DNA from: Delphinus delphis
Taxonomy: Eukaryota > Chordata > Mammalia > Artiodactyla > Delphinidae
Assembly (NCBI RefSeq): GCF_949987515.2
Contig: NC_082689.1
Location: 103,950,957-104,014,956 of the forward strand
DNA length: 64,000 bases
Reading direction: 5' to 3'
Every line of letters begins with the position of its first letter. The first letter of the stretch is position 1. Positions 60,834 through 64,000 of the stretch are shown one piece after another. A program made the position numbers and the translations under genes. The notes beneath the pieces are model-generated. The model did not search any database and was not told where the DNA came from. It worked only from the letters and a program-made list of their open reading frames with translations.

Positions 60834-62879
60834 CAATGGAATATTCTCAGCCATAAAAAGGAATGAAATAGTGCCATTTGCAGGGACGTGGACAGACCTA
60901 GAGACTGTCATAACAGAGTGAAGTAAGTCAGAAAGAGAAAAACAAATATCATATAATATCGTTTATATGTGGAATCTAGAAAAATGGTACAGATGAACTT
61001 ATCTGCAAAGGAGAAACAGAGACACAGATGTAGAGAACAAACTTATGGATACCAAGAGGGGAAGGGGTGGGTGGGTGGGATGAACTGGGAGATTGGGCTT
61101 GACATATATACGCTACTGTGTATAAAACAGATAACTAATGAGAACCTGCTGTACAGCACAGGGATCTCTACTCAATGCCCTGTGGTGACCTAAATGTGTA
61201 GGAATCTAAAAAGGAGGGGATGTATGTATACATGTAGCTGAGGCACTTTGCTGTACAGCAGAAACTAACACAACATTGTAGAGCAACTATACTCCAAGAA
61301 AAAAATAATAAGCGTAAAACAAAACGAAATAAAAAACAAAAAAATAAATACAAAATAAAAGCACGCGTCTAGCAATTGGCTGGACAGCTCTGCCCACACA
61401 CACTGTCAACCCCCCTCATCGCTGGTCTCAGCTCTACCAATGATACAGTTGAAAGCACATAGAAAAGTATATATAAAAGTAGAGGGTAATATGCAGAAAT
61501 TATGCCATGGTTAAAACTGCATACAAATTATACAGTTATAGGAAAATTACTTAGAAGATAATACAGAAAAATGAAAACTGATTTGCTGGTGATAGCAGAA
61601 TCATAATTAATCTTTCTTTTAATACTGTAACGATTTTACAAATGTATGAAAAAGAAATTTTAAAAAAGCATTTTATAAGAAACATGCTATTTAAAAACAA
61701 ATTCCGTACTGGTAACGACGGGTACACAACTAGAGTGTGAGCTTAGAGACCTGGATTCTGTTTCCTGCTCTGCCCTCAAGTACTATGTCCCTTTGCAGGA
61801 AATCACTCAAACTTCTTTAACAGCCTCAAGATAGTCAAAATCTGAAGGCTACGCTATGATCTCAGATCCCTAGCAATCCTGAAACAGCTATGATACAATG
61901 ATGTATCCAACGTTAGAAAACTTCTCGTTGGCAACGGACTTCCTGATGACTTCCAAACGGCGTTAAGGATAAAGAAGTGAAAAAAAAGCAAAGTTCTTAC
62001 CCTCATGAATAAACAAAAAAACAGTTCTGCGGTAATATTCATTAAGGAGGAAAGTCACGCCAGGTGAGGGCAGAGAGCGTTCCCTTATAACACTGGGTGC
62101 GCTGTTCTGGACGCCTGTGTAATGAAGCGAGACTGCAGCCGAGCTCTGGGTGGGATAAGGAGGAGGCCCTAATGACAGCTGGGAACAAGAGCCTCAAGCA
62201 GAAGGAATCACAAGCACAGAGGCCCTGAAGCAGGAGAAACATGCTAAAAATTAGCAAGGAAGCCAACAGGCTGGAGCCAAGAGAACTTTCAGGAAGAACA
62301 ATGGTAGATGACCTCAGAATGGGGGCTGCAGGTGCCCCGGTGGGGCACCGTGAGTCACTGCGCTGGGAAACCTCTGGGGGATTCTGATGAACAAGGGATT
62401 AACGTTACTTGCGCTACATTCTAAAGGGATCAGTCTGGCTGCTGAGTGAAAAACAGACTTTAGGTGTGGGGAGAGAATAAAATCAGGAGTGCAGGCAAAA
62501 CACCGTGATGGCTTGTACTAGGAGGAGAGGAGCAGTTACACAGGGAATCTTTGGGATTCTAGATGTATTTTTAAAAATAAAGGCAACAGGATTAGCTGAT
62601 GGATTCAGTGTAGGTTATAAAAGAAAGTCAATGACAACTCCATAGTTTCGAGCTTGCGAAAGTAGGTAAATGGAGGTTAAATCTTGAGACCTAGAAACTC
62701 CTATCAAGGTATCAAATTCAGCTATTCAGGAATAGCATATAGTGTAAGTAATACTTATGCTAAAAGTGGAAGTGAAGAAGCAAAAGTAGAATGGTTGCTT
62801 TTTCTACTCACCATTTGCAGACTGTATCATGTTTCCAGATTTTTGGACTTCATCAAATTTTGTAAAAATTACATTCAAC
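10736..62879 (-). CDS. CLASP1: CLASP1, partial gene: 12 internal exons (gene span)
   Basis: CLASP1 is a microtubule plus-end-tracking protein that promotes rescue and suppresses catastrophe at plus ends, kinetochores, the Golgi and the cell cortex. Seen here: exons at 62812-62879, 28412-28564, 25008-25081, 23356-23448, 22013-22158, 21007-21142, 19897-19967, 15566-15625, 13811-13888, 12138-12305, 11500-11549 and 10736-10906. Each has an AG acceptor and a GT donor, and the frame stays open through all 1268 bases. The peptide holds the linker after TOG1, the HEAT repeats of TOG2, and a Ser-rich linker with [16 protein letters not shown] and [18 protein letters not shown]. The paralog CLASP2 is excluded by [15 protein letters not shown], the [10 protein letters not shown] segment and [14 protein letters not shown], which are CLASP1-type. 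Start and stop codons lie outside the window. No frameshift or premature stop is seen, so the gene looks functional. Confidence 0.97.
11500..11549 (-). CDS. CLASP1: CLASP1 exon, small linker exon (50 bp)
   Basis: Encodes [16 protein letters not shown]. Its first base completes an Asn codon with the previous exon, and its last base opens an Ala codon. The acceptor is ttccag and the donor gtaagg. The flanking introns are GC-rich. Short linker exons at this position vary between isoforms in the CLASP family. Confidence 0.93.
12138..12305 (-). CDS. CLASP1: CLASP1 exon, end of TOG2 and Ser-rich linker (168 bp)
   Basis: Encodes [20 protein letters not shown], then [20 protein letters not shown], then [15 protein letters not shown]. 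The first half closes TOG2, and the second begins the Ser/Arg-rich basic linker, which binds the microtubule lattice and is phosphorylated in the family. The acceptor is ttccag and the donor gtaagg. CYWGF separates it from CLASP2, which has a TYMGL-like sequence here. Confidence 0.97.
13811..13888 (-). CDS. CLASP1: CLASP1 exon, TOG2 C-terminal HEAT repeat (78 bp)
   Basis: Encodes [20 protein letters not shown] then RIEAR, with split Arg and Lys codons. It holds the last TOG2 HEAT repeat, including the DADSEAR loop. The acceptor is atccag and the donor gtaagt. Phase-symmetric. Confidence 0.95.
13889..15565 (-). other. CLASP1: CLASP1 intron
   Basis: AT-rich, with a 16-17 base T run near 14140-14157. 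No interspersed repeat, RNA gene or extra exon was recognised. Confidence 0.7.
15566..15625 (-). CDS. CLASP1: CLASP1 exon, TOG2 helix (60 bp)
   Basis: Encodes [19 protein letters not shown], with split Arg codons at both ends. This is a near-invariant helix of the CLASP family. The acceptor is tttcag and the donor gtgagc. Phase-symmetric. A compound SINE insertion begins about 110 bases upstream in transcription terms (15747-16166). Confidence 0.95.
15747..15949 (-). mobile_element. Short CHR-type SINE (toothed-whale type)
   Basis: Reads on the minus strand. From the left: T-rich tail, 'gcgggcctctcactgttgtg', 'ggctcagcggccatggctca' and the head 'actgcgccaccagggaaacc'. Flanked by 'cttctatttttt' at 15734 and 15951. 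The RNA polymerase III A/B-box head is tRNA-derived. Related short copies lie at 22770, 38654 and 45011. Confidence 0.88.
15966..16166 (-). mobile_element. Older CHR-type SINE with long 3' part
   Basis: Reads on the minus strand. It has 'ttggccacgaggcatgtggg' and the head 'ccactggaccaccagggaag'. Between them and the T runs sits an unusual 'taaagcctttattgaatttg' tail found in older CHR elements. Flanked by 'cttctattttttt' at 15951 and 16169, sharing one flank with the neighbouring SINE. Confidence 0.8.
18005..18360 (+). repeat. Probable MaLR-type LTR remnant
   Basis: Segments such as 'ttatgttgacgccctaaccc', 'gtatgatggtatttggagac', 'ccggctccagagcggtgaga' and 'tacagcagcccaagttggct' follow the order of an ERVL-MaLR LTR. 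Diverged, with uncertain ends. It could be another LTR family of similar layout. Confidence 0.5.
19897..19967 (-). CDS. CLASP1: CLASP1 exon, TOG2 (71 bp)
   Basis: Encodes [20 protein letters not shown] then AVR plus two bases of an Arg codon. The acceptor is ccgcag and the donor gtaagt. The HTHIPRLIP segment is shared by CLASP1 and CLASP2. One conservative difference (Ile in place of Val in LIPVI) is seen against my memory of the human protein. Confidence 0.95.
21007..21142 (-). CDS. CLASP1: CLASP1 exon, TOG2 HEAT repeats (136 bp)
   Basis: Encodes [20 protein letters not shown], then [20 protein letters not shown], then RLIIR. The [10 protein letters not shown] and [10 protein letters not shown] segments are hallmark CLASP TOG2 sequence. 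The acceptor is ttatag and the donor gtgagt. The exon ends on a complete codon. Confidence 0.97.
22013..22158 (-). CDS. CLASP1: CLASP1 exon, TOG2 HEAT repeats (146 bp)
   Basis: Encodes [20 protein letters not shown], then [20 protein letters not shown], then VREACITL plus two bases of a Gly codon. These are amphipathic HEAT helices of TOG2. The acceptor is ccttag and the donor gtaagg. Paired with the exon at 21007-21142, it rebuilds a Gly (GG plus G). Confidence 0.97.
22440..22484. repeat. Short tandem repeat, three units of about 14-15 bp
   Basis: ctaaggata occurs at 22440, 22455 and 22469, each followed by gag or ag and taa or tag. Confidence 0.8.
22770..22971 (-). mobile_element. Short CHR-type SINE with perfect target duplication
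   Basis: Minus-strand SINE with a T14 tail, 'gcggtacgcgggcctctcac' and the head 'accaccagggaagcccc'. A perfect 15-base direct repeat, cattaatccactttt, lies at 22755-22769 and 22972-22986, which points to a recent insertion. Confidence 0.93.
23356..23448 (-). CDS. CLASP1: CLASP1 exon, first HEAT repeat of TOG2 (93 bp)
   Basis: Thirty-one whole codons: [20 protein letters not shown] followed by [11 protein letters not shown]. It holds the first TOG2 HEAT helix pair and the Trp in the intra-HEAT loop (HDWEQR) that contacts tubulin in TOG domains. The acceptor is cttacag and the donor gtaagc. The penultimate residue is Thr (codon ACC), where I remember Asn in vertebrate CLASP proteins; see findings. 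Confidence 0.95.
23809..24229 (-). mobile_element. Tigger1-type DNA transposon, internally deleted
   Basis: Begins 'caggcagacctcggagac' after a TA and ends '...caagtacgtctg' before a TA, as expected for a Tc1/mariner-like Tigger with TA target duplication. Inner sequence ('gtgagaattaccaaaatgtg', 'gtctattaactgtgcaatag') matches both ends of Tigger1 with the transposase gene removed. About 421 bp and non-autonomous. Confidence 0.85.
25008..25081 (-). CDS. CLASP1: CLASP1 exon, lead-in to TOG2 (74 bp)
   Basis: Translates as [20 protein letters not shown] then VPVVQ. The first two bases finish an Ala codon and the last codon is complete. The acceptor is ttatag and the donor gtgagt. It marks the N-terminal edge of TOG2. 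With the next exon it sits between oppositely oriented SINEs at 22770-22971 and 26415-26738. Confidence 0.96.
26415..26738 (+). mobile_element. Long CHR-2-type SINE
   Basis: Plus-strand element starting 'ggcttccctggtggcgcagc'. It continues with 'gaagatcccacatgccgtga' and 'ccacaactactga' units, and ends in an A-rich tail after 'gaagacccaacgcagac'. The tRNA-derived head carries the B-box-like 'ggctcgagcc'. Inserted beside or inside L1 3' sequence. Confidence 0.92.
26739..27060 (+). repeat. L1 3' fragment
   Basis: Resembles the ORF2 end and 3' region of an old L1: 'atgacaagggaaaggagcca', 'cctccatttctatgaaattt', 'taaatgccactgaatcgtta'. It ends near a CAA repeat (27061-27075). The matching 5' part may be 26330-26414, split by the SINE. 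Confidence 0.5.
27711..28060 (-). mobile_element. Long CHR-2-type SINE
   Basis: Minus-strand element with a TTTA-rich tail, 'ggctgtgttgggtctctgct', repeated 'gtagttgtggctcgtgggct' units and the head 'gcgccaccagggaagccc'. It is flanked by a near-perfect direct repeat, ccggacagtctc(a)gtctt, starting at 27691 and 28060. Confidence 0.92.
28412..28564 (-). CDS. CLASP1: CLASP1 exon, TOG1-TOG2 linker (153 bp)
   Basis: Encodes the acidic then Ser-rich linker: [20 protein letters not shown], then a Ser/Ala/Arg stretch ending [13 protein letters not shown]. The acceptor is cttcag and the donor gtagga. The exon is phase-symmetric (it enters and leaves after the first codon base), so skipping it would keep frame. 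In the family, short isoforms with alternative starts splice into the exon at this position. I did not find an alternative first exon by eye. Confidence 0.97.
28800..29400 (-). repeat. Old L1 fragment, antisense
   Basis: 'attactgggtcaaagagtat', 'cacccttgccaatgctgaat' and 'gaagttgagcattttttcat' match the order of an old L1 3' region in reverse orientation. A run of about 22 As lies at 29308-29329. Boundaries are approximate. Confidence 0.5.
30930..32060 (+). repeat. L1/HAL1-type ORF1 remnant
   Basis: An ORF1-like order is visible: 'gacgggaacattaaaactgc', 'tggaacttctagaaattaaa', then 'aattctacatccagcaaaaa' and 'accagcagaccagcactcca'. A 62-codon open stretch at 31569-31757 keeps ORF1-like [10 protein letters not shown] and [13 protein letters not shown]1 is the RNA-binding protein of LINEs. 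The frame is otherwise broken. Confidence 0.65.
35385..35600 (-). repeat. MIR SINE
   Basis: Reverse-oriented MIR core: 'gcgtgccaggccgtgtttgg', 'gtgcctagagtcacacagtt', 'agccagggttcaagtctatg'. An ancient mammalian tRNA-derived SINE. A second MIR-like piece follows at 35655-35745. Confidence 0.65.
35810..36625 (+). repeat. L1 ORF2 fragment (reverse transcriptase region)
   Basis: 'catggccaagcaggatttat', 'cactcccctcaacctgatga'-like sequence, 'ctctcaccacttctattcaa' and 'ctctattcacagatgacgca' follow the L1 reverse transcriptase order, including the DNA for the FADD-like motif. Broken by frameshifts and stops. A G-rich run at 36000-36019 interrupts it. Confidence 0.8.
36640..37160 (+). repeat. Probable solitary ERV LTR
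   Basis: A poly(A) signal AATAAA at 37065-37070 is followed by 'actctgtcgctgggattgga' and a 'ggcaccggtgcacagagaag' U5-like end. Upstream sequence is C/T-rich and U3-like. No gag, pol or env sequence adjoins it. The family is not certain and the left boundary is approximate. Confidence 0.5.
38654..38860 (+). mobile_element. Short CHR-type SINE (toothed-whale type)
   Basis: Plus-strand copy from 'gggcttccctggtggcgcag' through 'gagccatggcctctgagcct' to 'aggcccgcgtaccgc' and an A tail. Imperfect direct repeats, about 12 bases of 'aaatatgtggat', flank it at 38641 and 38858. Confidence 0.92.
38885..39605 (-). repeat. L1 3' region, antisense, split by a SINE
   Basis: 'ctacaatgttgagttaattt', 'ctgtacagcaaagtgattca' and 'cagttcccagtgctacacag'-like sequence, then 'cagtttgcatctgctaatcc' after the SINE, are the reverse complement of a cetartiodactyl L1 3' UTR. 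The SINE at 39068-39438 splits it cleanly. Confidence 0.8.
39068..39438 (-). mobile_element. Long CHR-2-type SINE inside an L1
   Basis: Minus-strand SINE with a TTTA tail, 'ggctgcattgggtcttcgtt', repeated 'ctcagtagttgtggc' units and the head 'cgccaccagggaagtcc'. A 10-base direct repeat, ga(t/c)cttgttg, lies at 39058 and 39439. It is therefore younger than the host L1. Confidence 0.92.
43122..43189. repeat. 39-bp-period tandem duplication
   Basis: 'ttgcaaacacacaagtatga' starts at 43125 and again at 43164, followed in both cases by cagata. Two copies in direct orientation. Confidence 0.85.
44111..44130. repeat. (TGGCG)n short tandem repeat
   Basis: Four perfect TGGCG units, with a partial unit on each side. 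Confidence 0.85.
44150..44270 (+). repeat. MIR-like SINE fragment
   Basis: 'gacaagttactggactcctc', 'tgagcctgtccctcatctgc' and 'agaatgaccatcattcacat' match the MIR core order. Diverged and incomplete. Confidence 0.5.
44691..44978 (+). mobile_element. Long CHR-2-type SINE
   Basis: Starts 'agggcttccctggtggcgca', runs through 'ggttcgagccctggtccggg' and ends 'gaagacccaacacagcc' with an AAAT-rich tail. Short flanks 'aagt(a/g)ctc' occur on both sides (44682 and 44978). Confidence 0.92.
45011..45216 (-). mobile_element. Short CHR-type SINE with perfect target duplication
   Basis: Minus-strand SINE from 'gttacgtgggcctctcactg' to the head 'gcgccaccagggaagccc'. A perfect 14-base repeat, gaagatatttattt, lies at 44997-45010 and 45217-45230. 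It stands tail to tail with the SINE ending at 44978. Confidence 0.93.
47064..47511 (+). mobile_element. Enlarged CHR-2-type SINE with internal duplication
   Basis: Starts 'ggacttccctggtggcacag' and ends 'gcagccaaaaataaataaat'. A perfect 16-base target duplication, aaagttggtcaccctg, lies at 47048-47063 and 47512-47527. At about 448 bp it is over 100 bases longer than its relatives here. It has six copies of gccacaact at 47175, 47211, 47233, 47270, 47306 and 47328. Confidence 0.93.
51445..52510 (+). repeat. L1 ORF2 3' half and tail
   Basis: 'gacaacccacagatggggaa', 'aaatgcaaatcaaaataatg', 'ttggagaggatgtggagaaa' and 'cagcaattccacttctaggt' follow the L1 ORF2 C-terminal order, and the copy ends near 'gtatgtgaattacacctcaa'. 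Multiple stops, so it is inactive. Confidence 0.85.
53550..53800 (+). repeat. Ancient interspersed repeat, family uncertain
   Basis: 'gaggtcagggaaagctttct' followed by 'gctggaaaggatgaggaaca' and a later 'gggccagatggagcac' resembles a widespread old mammalian repeat. 62160-62650 looks like its more 3' part. I cannot name the family with confidence. Confidence 0.35.
54008..54339 (-). mobile_element. Long CHR-2-type SINE
   Basis: Minus-strand SINE with a TTTA-rich tail, 'ggctgtgttgggtcttcgtt', 'ctctagagcgcaggctcagt' and the head 'gcgccaccagggaagcc'. Short flanks gttctta lie at 54001 and 54340. Confidence 0.9.
56350..56368. repeat. Poly-G run of 19
   Basis: Nineteen consecutive Gs followed by cggcg. 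A homopolymer able to form G-quadruplexes on the plus strand (C-rich on the CLASP1 sense strand). Confidence 0.9.
56430..57575 (+). repeat. L1 ORF2 fragment and 3' end, internally deleted
   Basis: 'gtgggatttattccaggtat', 'aaatacttaggaataaattt', 'ctatacgctggcaaagaaca'-like sequence and 'taagaaggaatgaagtactg' run from reverse transcriptase to the 3' end. The order skips parts of ORF2, so it is deleted. It ends at 'gaattataccttaatattta'. Confidence 0.8.
57580..57915 (+). mobile_element. Long CHR-2-type SINE with perfect target duplication
   Basis: Plus-strand SINE starting 'caggcttccctggtggcgca' and ending in AAAT repeats. A perfect 16-base direct repeat, aaaatatgctgatgat, lies at 57564-57579 and 57916-57931, at the junction of two L1 pieces. 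Confidence 0.93.
57932..58300 (+). repeat. L1 ORF2 fragment (reverse transcriptase region)
   Basis: 'ctctcaccatccttatttta', 'gttctagccagtgcaataag' and 'ggatgacatgactgtctacg' give the reverse transcriptase core, read as [16 protein letters not shown] in the surviving frame. It belongs to an L1 copy different from 56430-57575, since it covers an earlier part of ORF2 after that copy's 3' end. Confidence 0.8.
58443..58460. repeat. Poly-G run of 18
   Basis: Eighteen Gs preceded by gggtcggggc, just after an L1 fragment. Length may be unreliable in assembly. Confidence 0.9.
58704..59223 (+). mobile_element. Tigger1-type DNA transposon, internally deleted
   Basis: Begins 'caggcatacctcg' and ends '...cctaagtatgcccc' with a degraded TIR. 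Inner parts 'gtgtcacattttggtaattc', 'gatcaatgatctttgatgtt' and 'tttatatgcactgggaaacc' are Tigger1 ends with the transposase removed. About 520 bp, opposite in orientation to the copy at 23809. Confidence 0.85.
59342..59420. repeat. (CA)n microsatellite with CGGACACA decay
   Basis: GCGCGCG leads into about 24 CA units to 59391, then imperfect cggacacaca units. A length-variable dinucleotide tract. Confidence 0.95.
59595..59670 (+). repeat. L1 3'-terminal fragment
   Basis: 'cccttaaacttatacagtga' followed by 'atttctcaataaaactgggg' matches the terminal end of a mammalian L1. Very short, so only moderately supported. Confidence 0.4.
59915..61345 (+). repeat. L1 ORF2 C-terminal half and 3' UTR, relatively young
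   Basis: Runs from 'ataagtgatgctgggaaaac' through 'gaaatgcaaatcaaaagcac' and 'gatccagcaatcccactcct' to the 3' UTR ('tttgctgtacagcagaaact') and an A-rich tail. ORF2 stretches remain readable (60390-60623 and then 60590-60856) but a frameshift separates them. The least diverged L1 here. It contains a (TA)n run at 60799-60829. Confidence 0.9.
60799..60829. repeat. (TA)n microsatellite
   Basis: About 15 TA units inside the L1 copy, after 'gatgtggtgtg'. It probably expanded from a short TA motif in the element. Confidence 0.95.
61735..61850 (+). repeat. MIR-like SINE fragment
   Basis: 'agagacctggattctgtttc' and 'ctgctctgccctcaagtact' are typical of the MIR 5' core, followed by 'caaacttctttaacagcctc'. 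Confidence 0.5.
62160..62650 (+). repeat. Ancient interspersed repeat, family uncertain
   Basis: 'cagaggccctgaagcaggag', 'ggctggagccaagagaactt', 'gatcagtctggctgctgagt' and 'aacaggattagctgatggat' follow the order of an old, common mammalian repeat related to 53550-53800. I recognise the pattern but not the family name. Confidence 0.4.
62812..62879 (-). CDS. CLASP1: CLASP1 exon, end of TOG1 region (68 bp)
   Basis: Translates as [22 protein letters not shown], split here into [12 protein letters not shown] and [10 protein letters not shown]. The first base completes an Arg codon from the upstream exon, and the last base opens the Asp codon finished at 28564. The acceptor is ...catccag and the donor is gtgagt. 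It covers the end of TOG1 and the start of the linker to TOG2. This is the most 5' exon in the window, separated from the next by a 34-kb intron. Confidence 0.95.
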
Positions 62880-64000
62880 CTGGATGAAGAAAAAATATAT
62901 ATATATTATACAAACTATTAACCATATTACAATTACATTAACATATTTACAATCATAGTATACACTGAAGGTGAGTCTCACTCATTGATAACAGACCCAT
63001 CTAACAACAACAGTAGCTATGCTAACAGCATTATCAATAGCCAACAATGAGTGAGCACCTGCTTATTACAAGCCAAGCACCGACCTAAGCTCTACCTGAA
63101 AAATCTCCTTTGATTCTTGCAACAGCTGTATAAGGGGTTATCAGTATCCCCATATGACAGACGAGAAAATCAAAACCCCCTTACTTAAGGTAACACACTT
63201 GGTCAGGGTAGAGATGCCAGCCCTGAGAGTAAGAACCCAGAGCCCAGGCTCTCAGACATTATACTAAACTGACTGACGTCTCTACACAAAATGTATGCAT
63301 CATGAAAACTGTTTATATCTCCTATTTCTGTCTAAGCACAGACTGCTGATTACTCAGGACAAAGATTTTCAAAATGCATTGATATTACAGTACAAAGGCT
63401 TTTCTGTGACTTTTGCTTATTTTAAAAATGCTGTAAATAATTTCTCTAGAAGCAAATGTTGTGACTGGATAATCCTCAGCTTAAAAATCTGCATGACATG
63501 TATTTTCTATTAGTGGATCATTTTCACCATGACATTTTAAAAGAAGCAAAACTCTTTAACCACCAAATATTCCATCCTAGTGACACCGAAAATGAGAGGA
63601 AAACTGGGGGTGGGGGTGGGGTTTACCTTGTAGGAAAACTCAAGAAAAAAGAGGCTTTCCGAACGAAACACAGATATATTGGAATAAGCCTAAAGGTTGA
63701 GATTCCAAAGTCACGCACTTTTGCATTGAAACCTACGCCACCCACTTCCAGGACTAGACTAGAAACGTTAGCACTTTCCTACAAACCAGCCTGTCATACA
63801 AGCTCTAATCATTTCAAACATGTTTGATTTCCTTTCCAACCAGGATGGAAGCCCCTTGGGTATAGGAATGGGACCTATATTATCTTTGGTATTCTGTGTA
63901 CACCACACATCACATCATGCAGGAGGGTGACATCACCGAATGAGAAGGCTGGTGCCTGGTCCCGCCCCCGCGCGCATGGTGGAAAACTAGGTAGTTCACA
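62880..64000 (-). other. CLASP1: CLASP1 intron upstream of the 68-bp exon (incomplete)
   Basis: Contains a degraded MIR at 63045-63270 and a short TA run near 62897-62907. No exon encoding the preceding SKKGLPQSR segment was found, so the intron continues beyond the window. Confidence 0.75.
63045..63270 (-). repeat. MIR SINE
   Basis: Reverse-oriented MIR: 'gtgagcacctgcttattaca', 'cagtatccccatatgacaga', 'gtaacacacttggtcagggt'. Ancient and diverged, with no target duplication visible. Confidence 0.65.

Larger units (their letters stand above)
28565..62811 (-). other. CLASP1: CLASP1 34-kb intron
   Basis: The largest intron in the window, between the exons encoding QSAN and DKNFDDED. It holds most of the L1, SINE, Tigger and LTR insertions listed separately. 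No named feature was seen in 29400-30900, 32100-35380, 37170-38640, 39610-44100, 45231-47047, 47528-51440, 52520-53520 and 54347-56340. A GC-richer patch lies at 37330-37950. I saw no alternative first exon or nested gene, but a short exon could be missed by eye. Confidence 0.8.

Noticed and set aside
60390..60856. Open frames resembling a reverse-transcribing protein
   Set aside because: They are pieces of L1 ORF2 in two frames, split by a frameshift. Inactive remnant.
28565..62811. U4atac snRNA gene (RNU4ATAC), which lies in a CLASP1 intron in human
   Set aside because: I looked for its conserved stem-loop sequence on both strands and did not see it. It probably lies in another intron outside this window. 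A BLAST of human RNU4ATAC would settle it.

Overview
The window is mammalian nuclear DNA. It looks like a cetacean, probably a toothed whale. About a dozen tRNA-derived CHR-type SINEs are present, with the 'cttccctggtggcgcagtgg' head, and no ruminant BovB LINE was recognised. Three or four of the SINEs are the short form associated with toothed whales. The species cannot be fixed by eye.

The only protein-coding gene I can support is CLASP1, on the minus strand. It encodes CLIP-associating protein 1, a microtubule plus-end and kinetochore factor. Twelve internal exons lie between 62879 and 10736, all with AG/GT splice sites. Together they give 1268 coding bases in one unbroken frame, about 423 codons. 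They cover the end of the TOG1 region, the first linker, the whole TOG2 domain and the start of the Ser/Arg-rich linker, roughly residues 210-640 of a protein of about 1,540. The 5' exons (TOG1) lie beyond base 64000. The 3' exons (SxIP region, TOG3, C-terminal domain) lie below base 1.

Layout in plus coordinates: 1-10735 is a downstream intron. From 10736 to 28564 eleven exons are spaced 0.6-4.3 kb apart. Introns around 10.2-12.5 kb are GC-rich, while those from 13.9 to 28 kb are AT-rich. From 28565 to 62811 a single 34-kb intron carries most of the repeats: L1 fragments of several ages, SINEs, a Tigger DNA transposon, an LTR, G runs and microsatellites. At 62812-62879 lies the twelfth exon, followed by more intron.

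No RNA gene, CRISPR array, origin, operon or new multi-gene system was found. The points worth a second look are repeat architecture inside the gene (inverted SINE pairs, nested or duplicated SINEs, target-site scars), two places where the CLASP1 protein departs from the ortholog as I remember it, and repeat-poor intron blocks that could be conserved non-coding DNA.
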